From: Pochonia chlamydosporia 170
Taxonomy: Eukaryota; Ascomycota; Sordariomycetes; Hypocreales; Clavicipitaceae
Assembly: GCF_001653235.2 (NCBI RefSeq)
Contig: NC_035794.1
Span: forward strand, 3,844,001-3,908,000
Length of the DNA: 64,000 nucleotides
Direction: 5' to 3'
The notes beneath the pieces were generated by a model. That model did no database searches. It was not told the origin of the DNA and saw only the letters and a program-made list of their open reading frames with translations. Below are positions 46,601 to 58,922 of the stretch, one piece after another (the first letter of the stretch is position 1; the number at the start of each line of letters is the position of its first letter). The position numbers were made by a program, and so were the translations under genes.

Positions 46601-47399
46601 GAATGAAGTAAATGAGGCAGCCTTGAAGGCGGTTCCGAGTTTGGGGACAATGGTACCTTGTCGGGAGCAACCGCCTATCGCACATCACCTCAATTTGGCT
46701 CGACCACTCTCTTCGCCATCTCCAATTCAGGTGTCAGAGCCCTACCACGTTCTCGACATGGTTTCCACAACGCAAGCGTCTCGACCTCGAAGTGCTACTG
46801 TACTTTACTCTCAAATTCGAAATCTCCAGCGCCAGCTGAATGCCAAGACTGAAGAAGCGGCGCAGTTGCGACGACAACTTGAGGCACAAAAGGACTCCGA
46901 CGTGGGAACTGTCAGCGAACAACTAAGACAGGCAAAGAGAGATGTTGCCACATGGAAAAACAGGGCTGAAACGGCGGAGCGGAGGGTTCAAGTGTTGGAC
47001 AAGTTTACGGAAAAGCTGAAGCAAATCCGGGACGCCATTGCGGACTCACGTTTTCACAAGTTGGAAGACGAGGGTGGCAACCACCACGAGAAGCCTGGTA
47101 GTGCCAGCCCTGGTCTTGAAAAAGCGATAGAGACCTTGAAAATGGTACAACAGCAAGATGGCAATGAGAGTCGTGAGAAGGATGATGGACCTTCAGGGGC
47201 TGCTGCTAAGAGGGAGAGAAGTTTGCATGGGCTGTCAGCAACACAAGACGGGACACTGGACTCAAGTAGTACTACAAGGGACGACGGCGGTCAAGAAGAC
47301 GGACGTAACTGTTTGGCCACACGAATGAGAAAAAGCTCAGAACAAATCTGGGCTGTAGCGGAGGAACTTTTGCAGATGCAAGAGGATGGGTGCGTTTGA
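43626..47399 (+). CDS. RhoGAP-domain protein with C-terminal coiled coil
   Basis: GTPase-activating protein for Rho-type GTPases, which steer polarity and the actin cytoskeleton. Exons 43626-43892, 43959-44006 and 44064-47399 join to 1216 residues. The RhoGAP domain starts near residue 170: AQYLAQNVATRGIFRVPGS contains the arginine finger (R215), followed by VHDVASTFKRLLSVLPGG and MGYSALGIVFGPLLVG. The long middle (about 400-1000) is charged, Ser/Pro-rich and probably disordered. A coiled coil follows (SQIRNLQRQLNAKTEEAAQL through ERRVQVLDKFTEKLKQIRDAI). The N-terminal Ser-rich exon ends with DEVDDRDVFVQEYNRLAKK, a short conserved segment seen in related fungal RhoGAPs. Target GTPase not predictable. 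Confidence 0.88.
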
Positions 47400-48188
47400 G
47401 AGAGGACTCAATGGCGGGCCGGCTGTGTGAGACGGTAGAAATTATGTACGATAGTGGTATCATAAATGGAATTATGTGTCTACCGAGGACATTACTGGTT
47501 ATGTCATGTCTAGAATAGTCAATACTCACCATTCATCCTTGTGTGCTGGAGGTGTGGATCAGCGAGGGCAATTGTAATGCTACAACTCACAGCATCGCCT
47601 CGTCACGGAGCTCGTTGTGTACAAAGAATCTCGGTAACTAACTAAAACACCAGTTTAAAGGGTGGTTTCGGCGGTTTCCCGAGTTCAGTTCCGTCGTAAG
47701 GTCACCAACTGACTCTCGGCGGCCGAGGAGTCCGCAAGCACCGAGATGACATTGACGATCGACTACATGGTGGGCATCCATGTTTAGTGCAATGCAATAT
47801 AAATCAAGGTGTAATTGAAGAGTTCGACCCTTTCTACCTGTAATATTGGAAGAGAAATGTACAGATATGGCTAAGTTTGCGCTACGGAGTCCACCGACCG
47901 GCGGGTTATCCGGATAGTTGGGGCGGTGCAAACCACAGCACTCCGCATCTTTGTTCCCCGAATTTTGTACCTGTGATTGGGTATCAAGTGTAATGATGGG
48001 GTGAATCCGGTTCTTGTTGCGGAATCTAGTCGATCTGATCGACGGGTATGATCTCGGGGCGGCCGTGGCTGGATTTAGTACGTAAAGGATGTACAGTGGT
48101 GACGTCTTTTTGTTACAAGAAATAGATATAAGGGTTGTGAAATGCCGTGAATGTTTATGGAGGAATGGGTGGTAAAAAAAGTACGAAA
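47400..48188. other. Spacer upstream of the lipase gene
   Basis: A TATA-like GATATAAGG at 48124-48132 lies 57 bp before the lipase ATG. No gene in the rest; the 203-codon minus-strand frame at 47638-48249 shows no family features. Confidence 0.45.
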
Positions 48189-49589
48189 ATGAAAGTCTTT
48201 TACATATCGGTGCTGTTGGCCCTCGGCGCGAGTGCTCGTCAAAACTCAAACTTTAATGTCACACCTGAATATGCGGAATCACACGACTGCGGCAGCAAGT
48301 GTCAGCAGATTCTGGATCTGACCAACAGAGCGGACCTCGATTCTGTAGGGCACGACTTTTCATTCGACTTTTTCGCTACGGCTGCCAACTTTTCTACTGC
48401 CACTCAGCCAGGTGATGTGCTTAAAGTTGAGGCCCTGAACGTTTCGAACCTCGACGTCGACTCAGGAACGACCGTGTACAGGATTCAGTATGCCTCTAGG
48501 GATCTAGATGGGGAAACGGTGCCGGCAACAGGGTTCATTGCGTTTCCGTATACGCCGCATTTTGCGGGTGGAAGTGCAGGAAATGGAACGAGGTATAAAC
48601 TTGCGGCGTATGCTCACGGCACGATTGGCTTGTTTGAAGGATGCGCGCCGTCTAATAGCCCCAACTTGTACGACTATAATACATGGAAGGCCGCTGTGCA
48701 GAGGGGGTATGCGGTCGTGGCGACGGACTATGCTGGTCTGGGGAATAACTTTACGTCGCACAAGTATTTGACGCTGCCGGCGCAGGTGCACGATGTGTAT
48801 TACTCGGTGGTGGCGGCGCGGAAGATATTTGGTGAGGCTTTGACGGGCGAATGGGTGTCGTTTGGGCATTCACAGGGGGGAGGGACGGTTTGGAAACTCG
48901 CTGAGAGTGAGTATGTGAGGAATGATGCGAGGTATTTGGGTACGGTTGCACTTGCGCCGGCTACGTATATCATCGATATGCTGATGGGGAAGTATGGCGA
49001 GGTGGATTTTTCGGGATACTTGTCCTTTTTGCCTATTGCTGCGGAGAGGGCATTGCCGGGGTACAATGCCTCGTTTCTGTCTGATGTCATGAGAAAGAGG
49101 ATCGAGTTGGCTACAAAGGCACAGCTGTGTATTGCGGGTATGCTTGCTCTGCCGGCGGACTTGAACAAGACGCAGATTGTTTCGCCGGATGGACTGGCCA
49201 AGGATAAGGATAGGTTACATGAGTGGCAGAGGATGCTTTCTCCGGCACAAGGGGATAGATCTTCTGCGCCGGTGTTGGTGGTGCAGGGTTTGAACGATAC
49301 GTCTGTTTTGCCCAACACGACTGTCCAGGCGTGGGATGCGGCGTGCGGGTTTGGAAACGAGGTTCATCTGAGATTGTATCCGGGACAGGAACATTCTCCG
49401 CTGATGGAGGCCTCGGCGCCAGAATGGCTAGGCTGGTTGGACGAACTGTTTGGTAGTGTTGGCAAGGTTCGGCAGAGGCAAAAGTGCACCTCGTTAACTA
49501 GGCGGCCGTTTAGCAATACCTTTGTCAAGCAACCTGCTGAAGGCGGAAGGGACTTCTTGAAAGCCTTGAAGAGTATATTGCGGGAGTGA
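48189..49589 (+). CDS. Secretory lipase (LIP family, Candida-type)
   Basis: Secreted alpha/beta-hydrolase of 466 residues, one exon. A signal peptide (MKVFYISVLLALGASA) opens the protein, which is why the ATG at 48189 is chosen over an in-frame one 14 codons upstream. The nucleophile elbow GHSQGG places Ser228; the acid is in VQGLNDTSV and the His in GQEHSPL, giving a full triad. YRIQYASRDLDGETVPATGFIAFP and YAHGTIGLFEGCAPSN, with ATDYAGLG, are hallmarks of this family, which hydrolyses triacylglycerols and esters. Two Cys (C34, C38) near the mature N-terminus may pair. Several N-glycosylation sequons (e.g. NFT, NGT) fit secretion. Confidence 0.88.
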   Translation: MKVFYISVLLALGASARQNSNFNVTPEYAESHDCGSKCQQILDLTNRADLDSVGHDFSFDFFATAANFSTATQPGDVLKVEALNVSNLDVDSGTTVYRIQYASRDLDGETVPATGFIAFPYTPHFAGGSAGNGTRYKLAAYAHGTIGLFEGCAPSNSPNLYDYNTWKAAVQRGYAVVATDYAGLGNNFTSHKYLTLPAQVHDVYYSVVAARKIFGEALTGEWVSFGHSQGGGTVWKLAESEYVRNDARYLGTVALAPATYIIDMLMGKYGEVDFSGYLSFLPIAAERALPGYNASFLSDVMRKRIELATKAQLCIAGMLALPADLNKTQIVSPDGLAKDKDRLHEWQRMLSPAQGDRSSAPVLVVQGLNDTSVLPNTTVQAWDAACGFGNEVHLRLYPGQEHSPLMEASAPEWLGWLDELFGSVGKVRQRQKCTSLTRRPFSNTFVKQPAEGGRDFLKALKSILRE

Positions 49590-51066
49590 GGGTTTCGGAC
49601 ATCGGGTTTGGAGGTGGTTTCCGCGGAACGGAATCCCGCCGTTGATGGGTTTGCGATGCGCATAGGAACATGCAAGTATTGTATTTGTCTCGGCTGGAAA
49701 TTATAGCTTCAAGTACTATGTTCAATGCAAAGGCAAAAGGCGGTTCACTATCTCCTGAGGTTGCAATGCAGGCAGTTAGTGCCGTATACTCGCACAAGAT
49801 TCTGGTTTATGCGTCACAACAGCTTCCATTTTAGTGTGACGATGGGAACCCCCATTCAGCCCCAAACCTAGGATCACAATCACATCCTTGGCGCGCGACT
49901 GACGGAGAGGAATTCTAGATCGTGAGGAACCCACGCCAGTCCAGGGGCGTCCCATGCTTAATATATAATGGTTGTGGAACATGGGCTAGAATGATACACA
50001 AAGAATAGGGTGGGGGCAGAATGAGTGAATGCAAGTCCTATAAGGCGAATCTGGCTGCCGTTTTAGGCAAGAAGTCGAAAAGCGCATATTTCTAATTTTG
50101 GATCGTGCAGAGTGTGCGGATTCTGCTGCCATGGACCCCATGACCAGCACCCGAGGAGATAGATGTGTGAGATGATGACGGAATTTGCAAGTGACATTGG
50201 AACAGTCAAGTATCCTGTGGCTCCACGTAGTCAACGGAGAAGCCCAGTACCAGACCCAATAAGTAGTCGCATTTGTGCCTAGATCCGGCAGGTCTGGGAT
50301 TTGATGCAGAGGATCCATGTTTAACAAACAAGCTTAATTTTTTATCCAGCGCCGCAGGCCTTGGCTTAGATGATCGGCGGCCGTTGAGACCCGTACATAA
50401 AATTAAACTTGGCGACAGCAGTTAGCAGGTATTTCGCATGACTCGAGAGTCGCTAGGTTTGCCGTAAGTAACATGGCAACATGGCCATGGCGTTGTTGAG
50501 TTGCAGCAATGTCCATAATAAGCATTCGATGGTTTGCCATCTGGGAACGAACCTCACGCCGTAACCGCCAGAGTAACTTTCCCCGCAAAATGGACCTGAC
50601 AATCTGGGGAATCGCGCCAGATTAGGTTGGAGAGCTGGAGTAGGCACGAGCTGCGTATACTCTAGCAATGGGTGTGCTCCTCTTTGGTTGACCTATTACT
50701 CCGTGGTGAGTGTGTCAAAGCGATGCTGTATCGGGAAGGTTGCTCATCATCAATGGCCACGCACCACCTGCTTATCTTGGATCTAGTTGGAATCGTGTGC
50801 GACAATTCGCTAGTGTACATACTGTAGATAGATAGCGACAATTCATTGCATCTCGTCTGACTTGGCAATGGCGTAGGTCTGCTTGGCATCGTTCGGTATT
50901 AATCATGGGGCTCGCTCTGACCACTCCCTTCCCGAAACGACCAGAAATAGCATATAAGGCCAGCGCTGTTTCCGTAAAGAGGATGCGCAAAGAGCAGCAC
51001 CAGTCGAGGCGTACTCGTTTTGTCCTTCTTGAAACAATTGCGTGAATCCTTAAAGCGACTGTAGTC
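49590..51066. other. Intergenic spacer with a TATA box for the carboxypeptidase
   Basis: TATAAGG at 50953-50959 is 108 bp upstream of the carboxypeptidase ATG. No further gene or repeat recognised. Confidence 0.5.
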
Positions 51067-52663
51067 ATGAAGCTGGTTGCAGTTTTTGCCTCCTTGTTAG
51101 CCACGGCGGCAGCCATGCCGGCCGAAGGCAAGGTGTCGTATGACGGCTACAAGGTCTTTCGGGTCCCAGTCATGGAAAATGATGTCCCTTATCTCCAGAG
51201 CCTTATTCAACGGTTGAATCTCAGCACTTGGAAGGCACCCAAGAGAGGTGCATTTTCCGATATTCAAGTTGCGCCTAGCCAACTTGGAGCTTTTGAGAGG
51301 GCCATGAGAGGACGCAGCTTTGAAGTTATGCACGAAGACCTCGGCGCATCGATTGCTGATGAAGGCAACTTCCAAGCATATGCAGGTAAATCATGCTCGC
51401 CCCCAGTCGTCGTTCGAGTTGTCGGAATAAGAGACGCATCTGCTAATGCATCTGAGCGGAACAACAGCCGGCTCAGCCAATGACACCTATTTTCAGTCAT
51501 TTCACTCTTACAATGACCACTTGCAGTGGATGAGAGATATGGCAGCTCAATACTCCAGCAACGTCAAAGTCGTTACCTCTGGAACAACGGGCGAGGGCAA
51601 CACCATCACTGGTCTGCACATTTTCGGGAGTTCTGGTGGCGGTGCGAAGCCAGCAGTCGTTTTTCATGGCACCGTCCACGCCCGAGAATGGATTGTCGCC
51701 ATGGTCAGTTTTCTGTTATGCATTTCAATTTCACACTGAAAGATAAACCAGGCTAACAGACCATCCTCGGAAGACTCTTGAGTACATATCTAAAGAACTC
51801 ATCACCAAGTATCCTACCGATAGTGCCATCAAGGCTGTTGTTGACAAGTATGACTTTTACATATTCCCGATTGTCAACGTTGATGGTAAGTTGTCCCTTG
51901 TGGTGGCTAATCCTGGAATCGTTCATTCTGTGTGTGTCTGTGAAATATGTAAAGCCTCGCACGTTCTAATGCGTCTCACATGCAGGCTTCAAGTACTCCC
52001 AAACGACAGACCGTATGTGGAGAAAGAATCGTGGTCGCAACCAAGGGTCGACTTGTGTCGGTACTGACAACAACCGAAACTGGCCACACAAGTGGGATGG
52101 TCCTGGTTCATCGACGAGCCCTTGCAGTGAGACCTACCGTGGCGCGTCAGCAGGCAACACGCCAGAGGTGAAATCGTACGTATCGTCCCTCCAGAAGATC
52201 AAGCAGAGCCAGGGTATCAAATTGTACATTGACTGGCACTCGTTCGGCCAGTATTTCATGACGCGTAAGTTTTCCCCATTACAAGAAGAAATCCGGTAGA
52301 TATGCGCCTCTGTCAATAACCACTAACACGGATGAAATTCACCTTTGCATAGCGTATGGCTACTCCTGCAGCTTGGTGCCGCCAAACAACAACGACTTAC
52401 AATCCCTTGCAAAAGGCGCTTCAGCTGCTATTCAACGCATCCATGGAAAAGCCTTTAGATTTGGTCCAGTTTGCAACACGATTTACCAGGTTGCTGGTGG
52501 CTCGGTGGATTGGGCCCAGGATGTCCTCAAAGCCGACAATGTCTTCACAATAGAGCTTCGTGACACAGGCCGGTACGGGTTCATCGCGCCACCGGCGGAG
52601 ATTGTACCCTCCGGACAGGAGAGTTTTGCCGGTGCCATGTATCTTTTCCAGAACATGAAATAG
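51067..52663 (+). CDS. Secreted M14 metallocarboxypeptidase A
   Basis: Secreted zinc exopeptidase that removes C-terminal residues. Exons 51067-51385, 51468-51703, 51774-51885, 51986-52264 and 52353-52663 join to 418 residues. A signal peptide ([16 protein letters not shown]) is followed by an inhibitory propeptide (about 20-105, with YKVFRVPV). The mature domain starts around [17 protein letters not shown]. Zinc ligands are His and Glu in GTVHAREWI and the His in [10 protein letters not shown]; the catalytic Glu is in FTIELRDTG, and TDNNRNW carries the substrate-binding Asn-Arg pair. Family length is normal and all residues are present. The third exon begins after an AAG acceptor at 51773, chosen because the ACT start keeps frame and family sequence ([10 protein letters not shown]). 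The secreted lipase is the neighbour upstream. Confidence 0.9.
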
Positions 52664-53136
52664 AGCCGAGTTCCTGTTTCATATCGAGCTTATGTGTCAG
52701 CGATGGAGTGGTCGGCAGGTCCATCCATTCTGAAAACCACGATGCAGGGCCACATGTATTTGCTACGATGAAAATAGTAGGCGCAAAATATTGAAGAAAA
52801 GCAGCCATCTTGTCCAATGTGCCTGTATTTGAAGCCTTACTAGGTGAGCTCCGAGAACCTCGTGGTCGATGGTGGCATTTTTCGAACGCAGCCAAAACGG
52901 TCGACTGGAGTTCGTGCGGTACTAATATCGAATAGGTATCCCCTAGAACGATCGTGCGTAGTTTAAATTCCTGCAACTTTTGTTAGTACGAACAGTGACG
53001 ACGCTTCGTAGCTCAACAACTGCGCAGTTAGAAGCGAGCAAGTCATGTTGCACAAAGTGGTAGCACAGTCGGTTCACTCGTTGATGCTCAAAACGTAAAC
53101 AATTTTTTGTTGAATTAGGGCATTGCGCCTGGATAT
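52664..53136. other. Convergent spacer
   Basis: 3' regions of the carboxypeptidase and RPA3. An A-box-like TGGTAGCACAGTCGG near 53058 has no matching B-box, so it is not annotated as tRNA. Confidence 0.45.
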
Positions 53137-53603
53137 TTAATTTTCAGAGACAAAAATTGCCTTGTGCCGATGTGTGGCTTCAACCACTGCGCTACAAAGT
53201 CCAAAATCTATGCCGAGTTGTCAGCACAACGCCAAGCTGAAGAGGTCGAAGGGTCCATGGTGTAGCTTACCAACATCACTGCCTAGATCCCGAGAGCTGA
53301 GTACCTTTATCGACAGATCTGGGTTGACTTTTCCAATAACCTGGACGGCATTCCCGTTGGTGAGGTGCGCATCCTGAGGCATGATTAGTCCAATGAGCTA
53401 AATTTGACTCTGTGCATTCGTCAAAGACGGTTTGGAATCGGCCAGCGTACCCTGTTCAGGACCACAGTCACGATGCCGTCGGAATCAATGGTGGCCTGAT
53501 CACCTCGCAGCTGTGTCACCTTGCCCACAATTGTGACGAGTCGACCAACGAAGCTGTCCAAGTAGGCGGCTGTGATTCGAGGAGAGGATAACTGCTCGGA
53601 CAT
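53137..53603 (-). CDS. RFA3: Replication protein A subunit 3 (RPA14 type)
   Basis: Smallest subunit of the single-strand DNA-binding complex RPA, used in replication, repair and recombination. Exons 53603-53451, 53373-53271 and 53207-53137 join to 108 residues. It is one OB fold: MSEQLSSPRITAAYLDSFVG, VTIVGKVTQLRGDQATID, then across intron 1 LNR-DAHLTNGNAVQVIGKV, DLSIKVLSSRDLGSDV, and across intron 2 the final helix CSAVVEATHRHKAIF. All three joins preserve frame, and every block matches the family order. Exons 2 and 3 (103 and 71 nt) are too short to stand out as open frames. The ATG at 53603 is used since MSEQxSTPR is the family start; an upstream ATG at 53675 is in the leader. Confidence 0.88.
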
Positions 53604-54185
53604 TTTGACGGGTTGAAAGGGGAGCGGATTGAACTTGAAGGTAAAATCAAGCGAGTGGGATAGCAGTTTAAGCAATCAACTGCAGTTCGTAATGCGCAGA
53701 ATCCGAATAGAAGAATGCCTCGCCTTGGTCTGATCGGTGTTGAATTCGGCAACAAGCGCGACTAAGGACGCGTCTTGAACTACACGGTGTCACGTGATGC
53801 AGCGATCACCTCTTACCCGGATCTCGGTCTTGGGGACTCTGCGCGTTGTGAAAAGTCGGGCTAAAAACCGGTTGGGTTTATTGGTCAGTATTAGTTCTAT
53901 TGCTGCTCTAAATCAGACTCTAAATGCATTCTTGTCACAAGTTGATGTTCCTGAAAGTGTGTACAGATATGCAACATTTATGCGATATGATCTAAATGCA
54001 GAACAGGAAATAACAGCTGTGTTCTCTTCATTGAAATACGCACTTTTGCTACATTTATTCCATCATCGATTTTTACAAGCGTGTTTCTTGCAAAGTGATG
54101 CACTAATGCAAGGGTAATATAAAATAATTGTCAAGCGGTTGAAATATGGCCGGAAATCAGTACACAATGTCAAGATAATGCGATA
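53604..54185. other. AT-rich spacer
   Basis: A 107-codon plus-strand frame at 53794-54117 has no family features. Base composition is more AT-rich than in the flanking genes. Confidence 0.45.
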
Positions 54186-55913
54186 TCATCGAAGAGCAAA
54201 ATCTTTCCAGACATGTGGATAATTCATGCCTTCCCCATCCATCAAGCCGTGTACATAACATTCGCCCTTAAAGTGGTAAGCATCTCCAACTTCCCGCAAG
54301 ACGAAAGGCACCTGTCCACCATGAAGAAGACAAATTTGGTCTCCGCTAGTAACATCAAATCGAACCAAACCCAGAAATCCCTTCTCCGAGATAAATAATT
54401 GTCGGCTATGTACCGCCAGCCCCATGGTCGAAACTAAGTCGAAAGGTTCCTCAGTATCGTCTAATGCTCTTGGAAGTGGCCATTCCGCCGAAATGCCCCG
54501 AACCCAGCGTCCCTCTATTTGCGTTAAATCTGCTGCAATGGTATGAAGAAAAGCATCGTGCAACAAGCCAGGTGGCATGTTAGTGGTTTCATATTGAGCC
54601 ATTACCCATTCATGCCAAGACTGCATTGCAGTCAATATCAGCGAGGACGTAATCTCTGGGGCAAGAATAAAGACCCTGTCGAAGGTGCAACCACGGACAT
54701 TCAATGTATTCGTACTTTCAATCAATCGGACGAAGGGTTCGAAGGAAGTTGTTGCTTTGTATAGCCTTTTAGATTGACTGTCTGCCGGCAGCTCGTACTT
54801 GGCAAAGGTAGTTGTTTCTGTCATTATTGTCCAATCGGGGGTCCAAGAAGGTAAAGGTGTTGATGGGATGACGTCCCGATCAATAGGTCTAGATGACCAG
54901 GATTCGACTGTCTGTATATACTTCTGGCAAAAGCCTAGGATGTTTAGGTCATTTTGTGACTTGATAACAGCGTACGCAAACCTCATGTATGCCACGTTAA
55001 CGGGAATTGTGTAGTCCGGGTTTATAGTAGCGCTTTGTCTCCCTGTTGTCAAGGCTGCAAATGCAAAGATTTTGTCGCGAGGGTCTGATGCTTGGCTTGT
55101 CCGGAAATAGGTGAGGAGATTTAACACGTCGGGGTGATGGCCTGGTAGGCCTCGCTCCATTTTTAGTTGGTGTAGTGCCATGATCCTCTGCAAAGACAAC
55201 AAAACTGAACCGTCTTGATGTTGCAGGGGCAGTCCCAGAGTTTGATGTGCTAGGCAGTTTGCGGTGGCCACGAAAGCTACAAAGTCGGTAGTATCTCTGC
55301 CACACTTAACGAGCGTCCCATTCGCACATGTTGCTTCTTGAATAGTCCAAGTCCGGTACCACCAAGGTCGTTTGAGCAGCTTTGTTATGGCTACCAAAGC
55401 TCTGTCGTCAAAGTATTTTGGTATGGTGCGGTAGGGTTTTTGTTGCTGGATTCTCCTTCACGCTGCGCGGCGATCGATAGCGTGGATGAACTTCATGGCG
55501 TGGCTGCTGTCGTCGGCCTCCTCCCCTAGCCAAATGACAACCTTGTTTGACTTCATAAAAATTTCTGAGATTTGACGTACCTGTGACGCTTTCTCGCTAT
55601 TGTCCTTCTGGTTTATACATATTGCGTCGACCCAGATTTAAACGACGTCCTGGTCATTTCGCAAATGATGCAGAGCCGTTAACAAGCTTTTGGTAACGGT
55701 GAAGGGGAGACTGTTCAGCGTAATAACGGCAACATCACCCGGTTCCCCCCACGTATAGGAAAGACAAGCATATGGAAGACTGTGACACAAAGAAGCTATT
55801 TCAATGGTGCATTCGATGTCGCTTGACGGTGGGCCTGGGAGGATGGATAGAAGTCGGATTTCTGACTTGGTTGGGTTTAAAGCTCTCTCGTAGCAATACC
55901 TCAACTGCGCCAT
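54186..55913 (-). pseudogene. HET-domain (heterokaryon incompatibility) gene with two in-frame stops
   Basis: HET proteins trigger cell death after fusion of incompatible hyphae. Here one minus-strand frame runs from the ATG at 55913 to the stop at 54186 (576 codons) but contains TAA at 55638-55640 and TGA at 55458-55460. Family blocks lie on both sides and in the same frame: RLLSILPGPPSSDIECTI, YACLSYTWGEPG, then, just after the TAA, IWVDAICINQKDNSEKASQV and VVIWLGEEADDSSHAM, and after the TGA, RPWWYRTWTIQEAT and RTSQASDPRDKIFAFAAL. No GT-AG intron removes the stops without deleting conserved residues. Both stops can arise from one C to T change (CAA to TAA, CGA to TGA). Otherwise the frame is intact, so inactivation is recent. 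Confidence 0.82.
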
Positions 55914-58900
55914 GATAACCTGTTGTCGATGTGAATCTAGACGAAGACGACGCTGATTTCCTAGAATTCTTATATTTCAGGTTGAAAACAACGTTAACGT
56001 GGAGTGGCTCGAGTCCGACAAGAAATTTGGCTTTGTGATGGGTCGAAGCACAGGGACGAAGAGACGATACGACGGTCACAAAAGAACCTGCGAGAAGCGA
56101 AAAATGATTGATTGCAAAGAGCTAACTGGAGAATATGAAGGAAGATGAGCTGAAATGCAGTCCGTGTCTGTCGTTCTGTCTGCCTGCCTGCCTGCCTTGC
56201 TGAAGGGGCAGTGCAGAAGTCGTTGGTTGAGCAACATGATTTCTCGACGTAATCAGGCTTCGTTCTTTCAATATTGTAGTTGCAGAGCAAATCGAAGAGT
56301 GACGACAACAAATATTGCAAGTTGAATGAGGATATACAGAGCTGTAAAAGACCATGTTTTTCTAAGAGAATACGGGGTAGAAAAGACGGTGTTGTTGTCC
56401 ACGGCACTCTGGCGCGAGACGATGGGAACTTGTTGACGCCACTGTCTGGTTGCTCAGGCTAAAAGCGGCGTCACCCAGCCAAGCCAGTGAATTCATCTTC
56501 ACGGTGACTGGATAATCGGATATCGGAGAAACTCTTGCCGTCCCTCACAGCCTCTCAGCCCGTATGCAAGCAGTCCCCATGTCCAATAAGATCTGCTCTG
56601 TGACGTATTATGCAGGTACTTCGTATTTTTGTACACAGTTCGCCGCACAGGACCATCATGCTGATCCCTCCGTGACTGAAATGCTCTCATGCCAATTGGA
56701 AAGCTGCGATAATTCAGATCGAGATTTTTGAATTTCTCCATGTCGGGCGGAAAATTATTCATGATGTACATTTTTTTCTGCCACACGATATCGCGCGAAC
56801 TGACACGTGGAGAGGTACAGATCCGCACGAATGACTTCAAAATCATGAGGTATGATATCATCGGCGCAATCTCATTCAAATAAGAACCCTTACGGCTGTT
56901 ATCCCGATATCGAATTACATTTTTTTGAAGTTGGTGCACACGTCATTTGCCACCGCAACCGGCCGCGTCTTTTACAAAGCAGAGTATGCGACCCCTGTAC
57001 AGGGTTTGAGGGTTGGTAAGGTACTGTAAACTGTCAAACACCATCTGCGCTGAAGGAGATGACTGACCAACCCCTCGCTCCGTTTTAGTTGGACGTAGAA
57101 TTACCAGTCCACAAGCTGAGATATTCGTCTTGGCTCGTTGTAAGAACCTAAATTATGCCAGCCCGGACAAAATGCTCCGCCCGCCGCCTCCCCTTCCTGT
57201 TCCGCGGCCACAGAGAAGACGGAGGCGTCATCAGGCTGCGTTCCTTGGCGGCAGGTATTGATAGGATGGAATGCCTTCGGGCGACTCTCCACTGGGAACA
57301 GCGGGGGATTTACGTTGAAACTTCGTGTAACTTCACCTGTGATGGACGACCATCGGCCAATGATAATCTTGACTCTTGTACGTTGGGAGTGACATGCTCT
57401 CAAGCCAAATCTTGGTACAAACCGATTGAGGAAGCAGAGTCCATCCAGCTTCGCTTTAACAAGACATGCAGGCTTTTTTGAAAATAACTATAGAATCCGT
57501 AGGTTAATCGTTGCAATAGTTCTCGCTGTTCGTTTGGTATATCAGTGACATGCACATGTCCAGGGCGACCAAGCTTTGTGGACTCCCGCAGAGGAGTGCT
57601 CCATCATTACCTCACGCAAACAATTCATCGTTTTGACTTTCCTCCTCGGCCTTGTTTCCCCATCTTCAGCCATCTCCTTGCCCGGAGGCGGGTCCGGGAG
57701 ATTTCATTGGCGGCAACTTGGTGGTGGTGTAAGAGACGAAAGCTTGAGGGTACTGGGACTAGCCATCCACCGTTGACCACCCCAGGCACACAAGACACAA
57801 GACACCAAATGCGGTGGCAGCATGTACGAAGTACCAGTTGCAGGAGCCTTCCCCAAGTTGGTGGTAGTTTACAGTGGCATGATTTGCGACAATGTTTTGT
57901 TACAGTTAGCTGCATGGCACTGCGCCCGCCTTAATAATGAGAAACACCGTTGGGCAGAATATCTCCGAGGACCTCTCTTGATAACTGGAACTTACACAAA
58001 CTGTACAGTACAGTACCTTTTATCTGAAACTATGCCAGAGCCCGCAGGGTCCAAGTGGGAAGATGGAGGTTTGTCTCCGTCGGCAGGTCGTAGCAGATGA
58101 ACTGACGCAACACAACCACCATCAATAAGCAAATGCAAACCAATAACAACCGTGAACGGAAGCAGGTCCGAACAAAGTCCATTTAAATATCTGGAAACAC
58201 ATGTAATGCTCACGCTTCATTGTGTCAAACTTGAAGTAGCCAAGTTTTCGCTTCGATGTTTGTGACTTTTGTGGAGGGGATCTCCCACAGAGTTGCCCAA
58301 CAGAGGCATCCAAGTGGCACAGTGCCTTTTCTGTGGTCACATCTTGACAGCCACTGAAATCAATAAGCTACTTGTTGCCCCATTCAAGCTTCCAAACGGC
58401 GGATGGGTTGATTGACGGTAACAGAAAAGGGTGTCGCTCATAAAAGGACAAACCGGCTCTCCAACCCCGTAAGCAAACCTGCAGGCCAATGCACGCCGAA
58501 ACATCCCATGGCTTGGAAACTACTCGGATTTTGAAAAGCCTCTCATTCCGTTTCAAAAGAGTCAATACCAGCGCCAAAAAGCATAAGCATTGATCCAATA
58601 TCGTTCAGCCCGCCGTGGCCCAGTGTTTATTGGTTTAGTTCTAGTTCCAATCAGATCAGCCTCAGTTGCATCTCCTTCGCCGACGAGCCCGGAAGGGAAC
58701 AACACTGCCAGTACGGAGTACCCCCCTGCTTAACGCGACCGAGTGGGTGTGTCGGCTTGGGACTCAAAGACGGGAAAGACGAGAAGCTGCACAATTACTA
58801 CCAAATTACTCCGTGCAGTTATCATTGTTACTTTTGCGAAGTAAATCAATCAAACGCCCGAGCTGCCTTTCGCATTGCACAGTCCACCCACGCCTGGCAG

Positions 58901-58922
58901 CCCCCCTAATAAACACCGCGAT
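55914..58922. other. 3-kb spacer between the HET relic and the bZIP gene
   Basis: Contains a short (CTGC)n-like run near 56181-56200. A 146-codon minus-strand frame at 56499-56939 shows no recognised family. The 57.5-58.9 kb part is probably the long promoter and leader of the bZIP gene; no RNA gene seen. Confidence 0.45.

Noticed and set aside
53050..53070. tRNA gene suggested by an A-box-like TAGCACAGTCGG
   Set aside because: No B-box (GGTTCGANTCC) at the expected distance and no cloverleaf could be drawn. A second A-box-like string near 53185 on the minus strand is within the RPA3 coding exon.
55600..55641. An intron explaining the first HET stop
   Set aside because: Removing GTTTAA...CCAG would delete the WVDAICINQ block, the most conserved part of the HET domain.
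57576..57776. Small secreted protein with a hydrophobic N-terminus
   Set aside because: The apparent start is TTG, not ATG, and there is no upstream splice site that clearly supplies an ATG.
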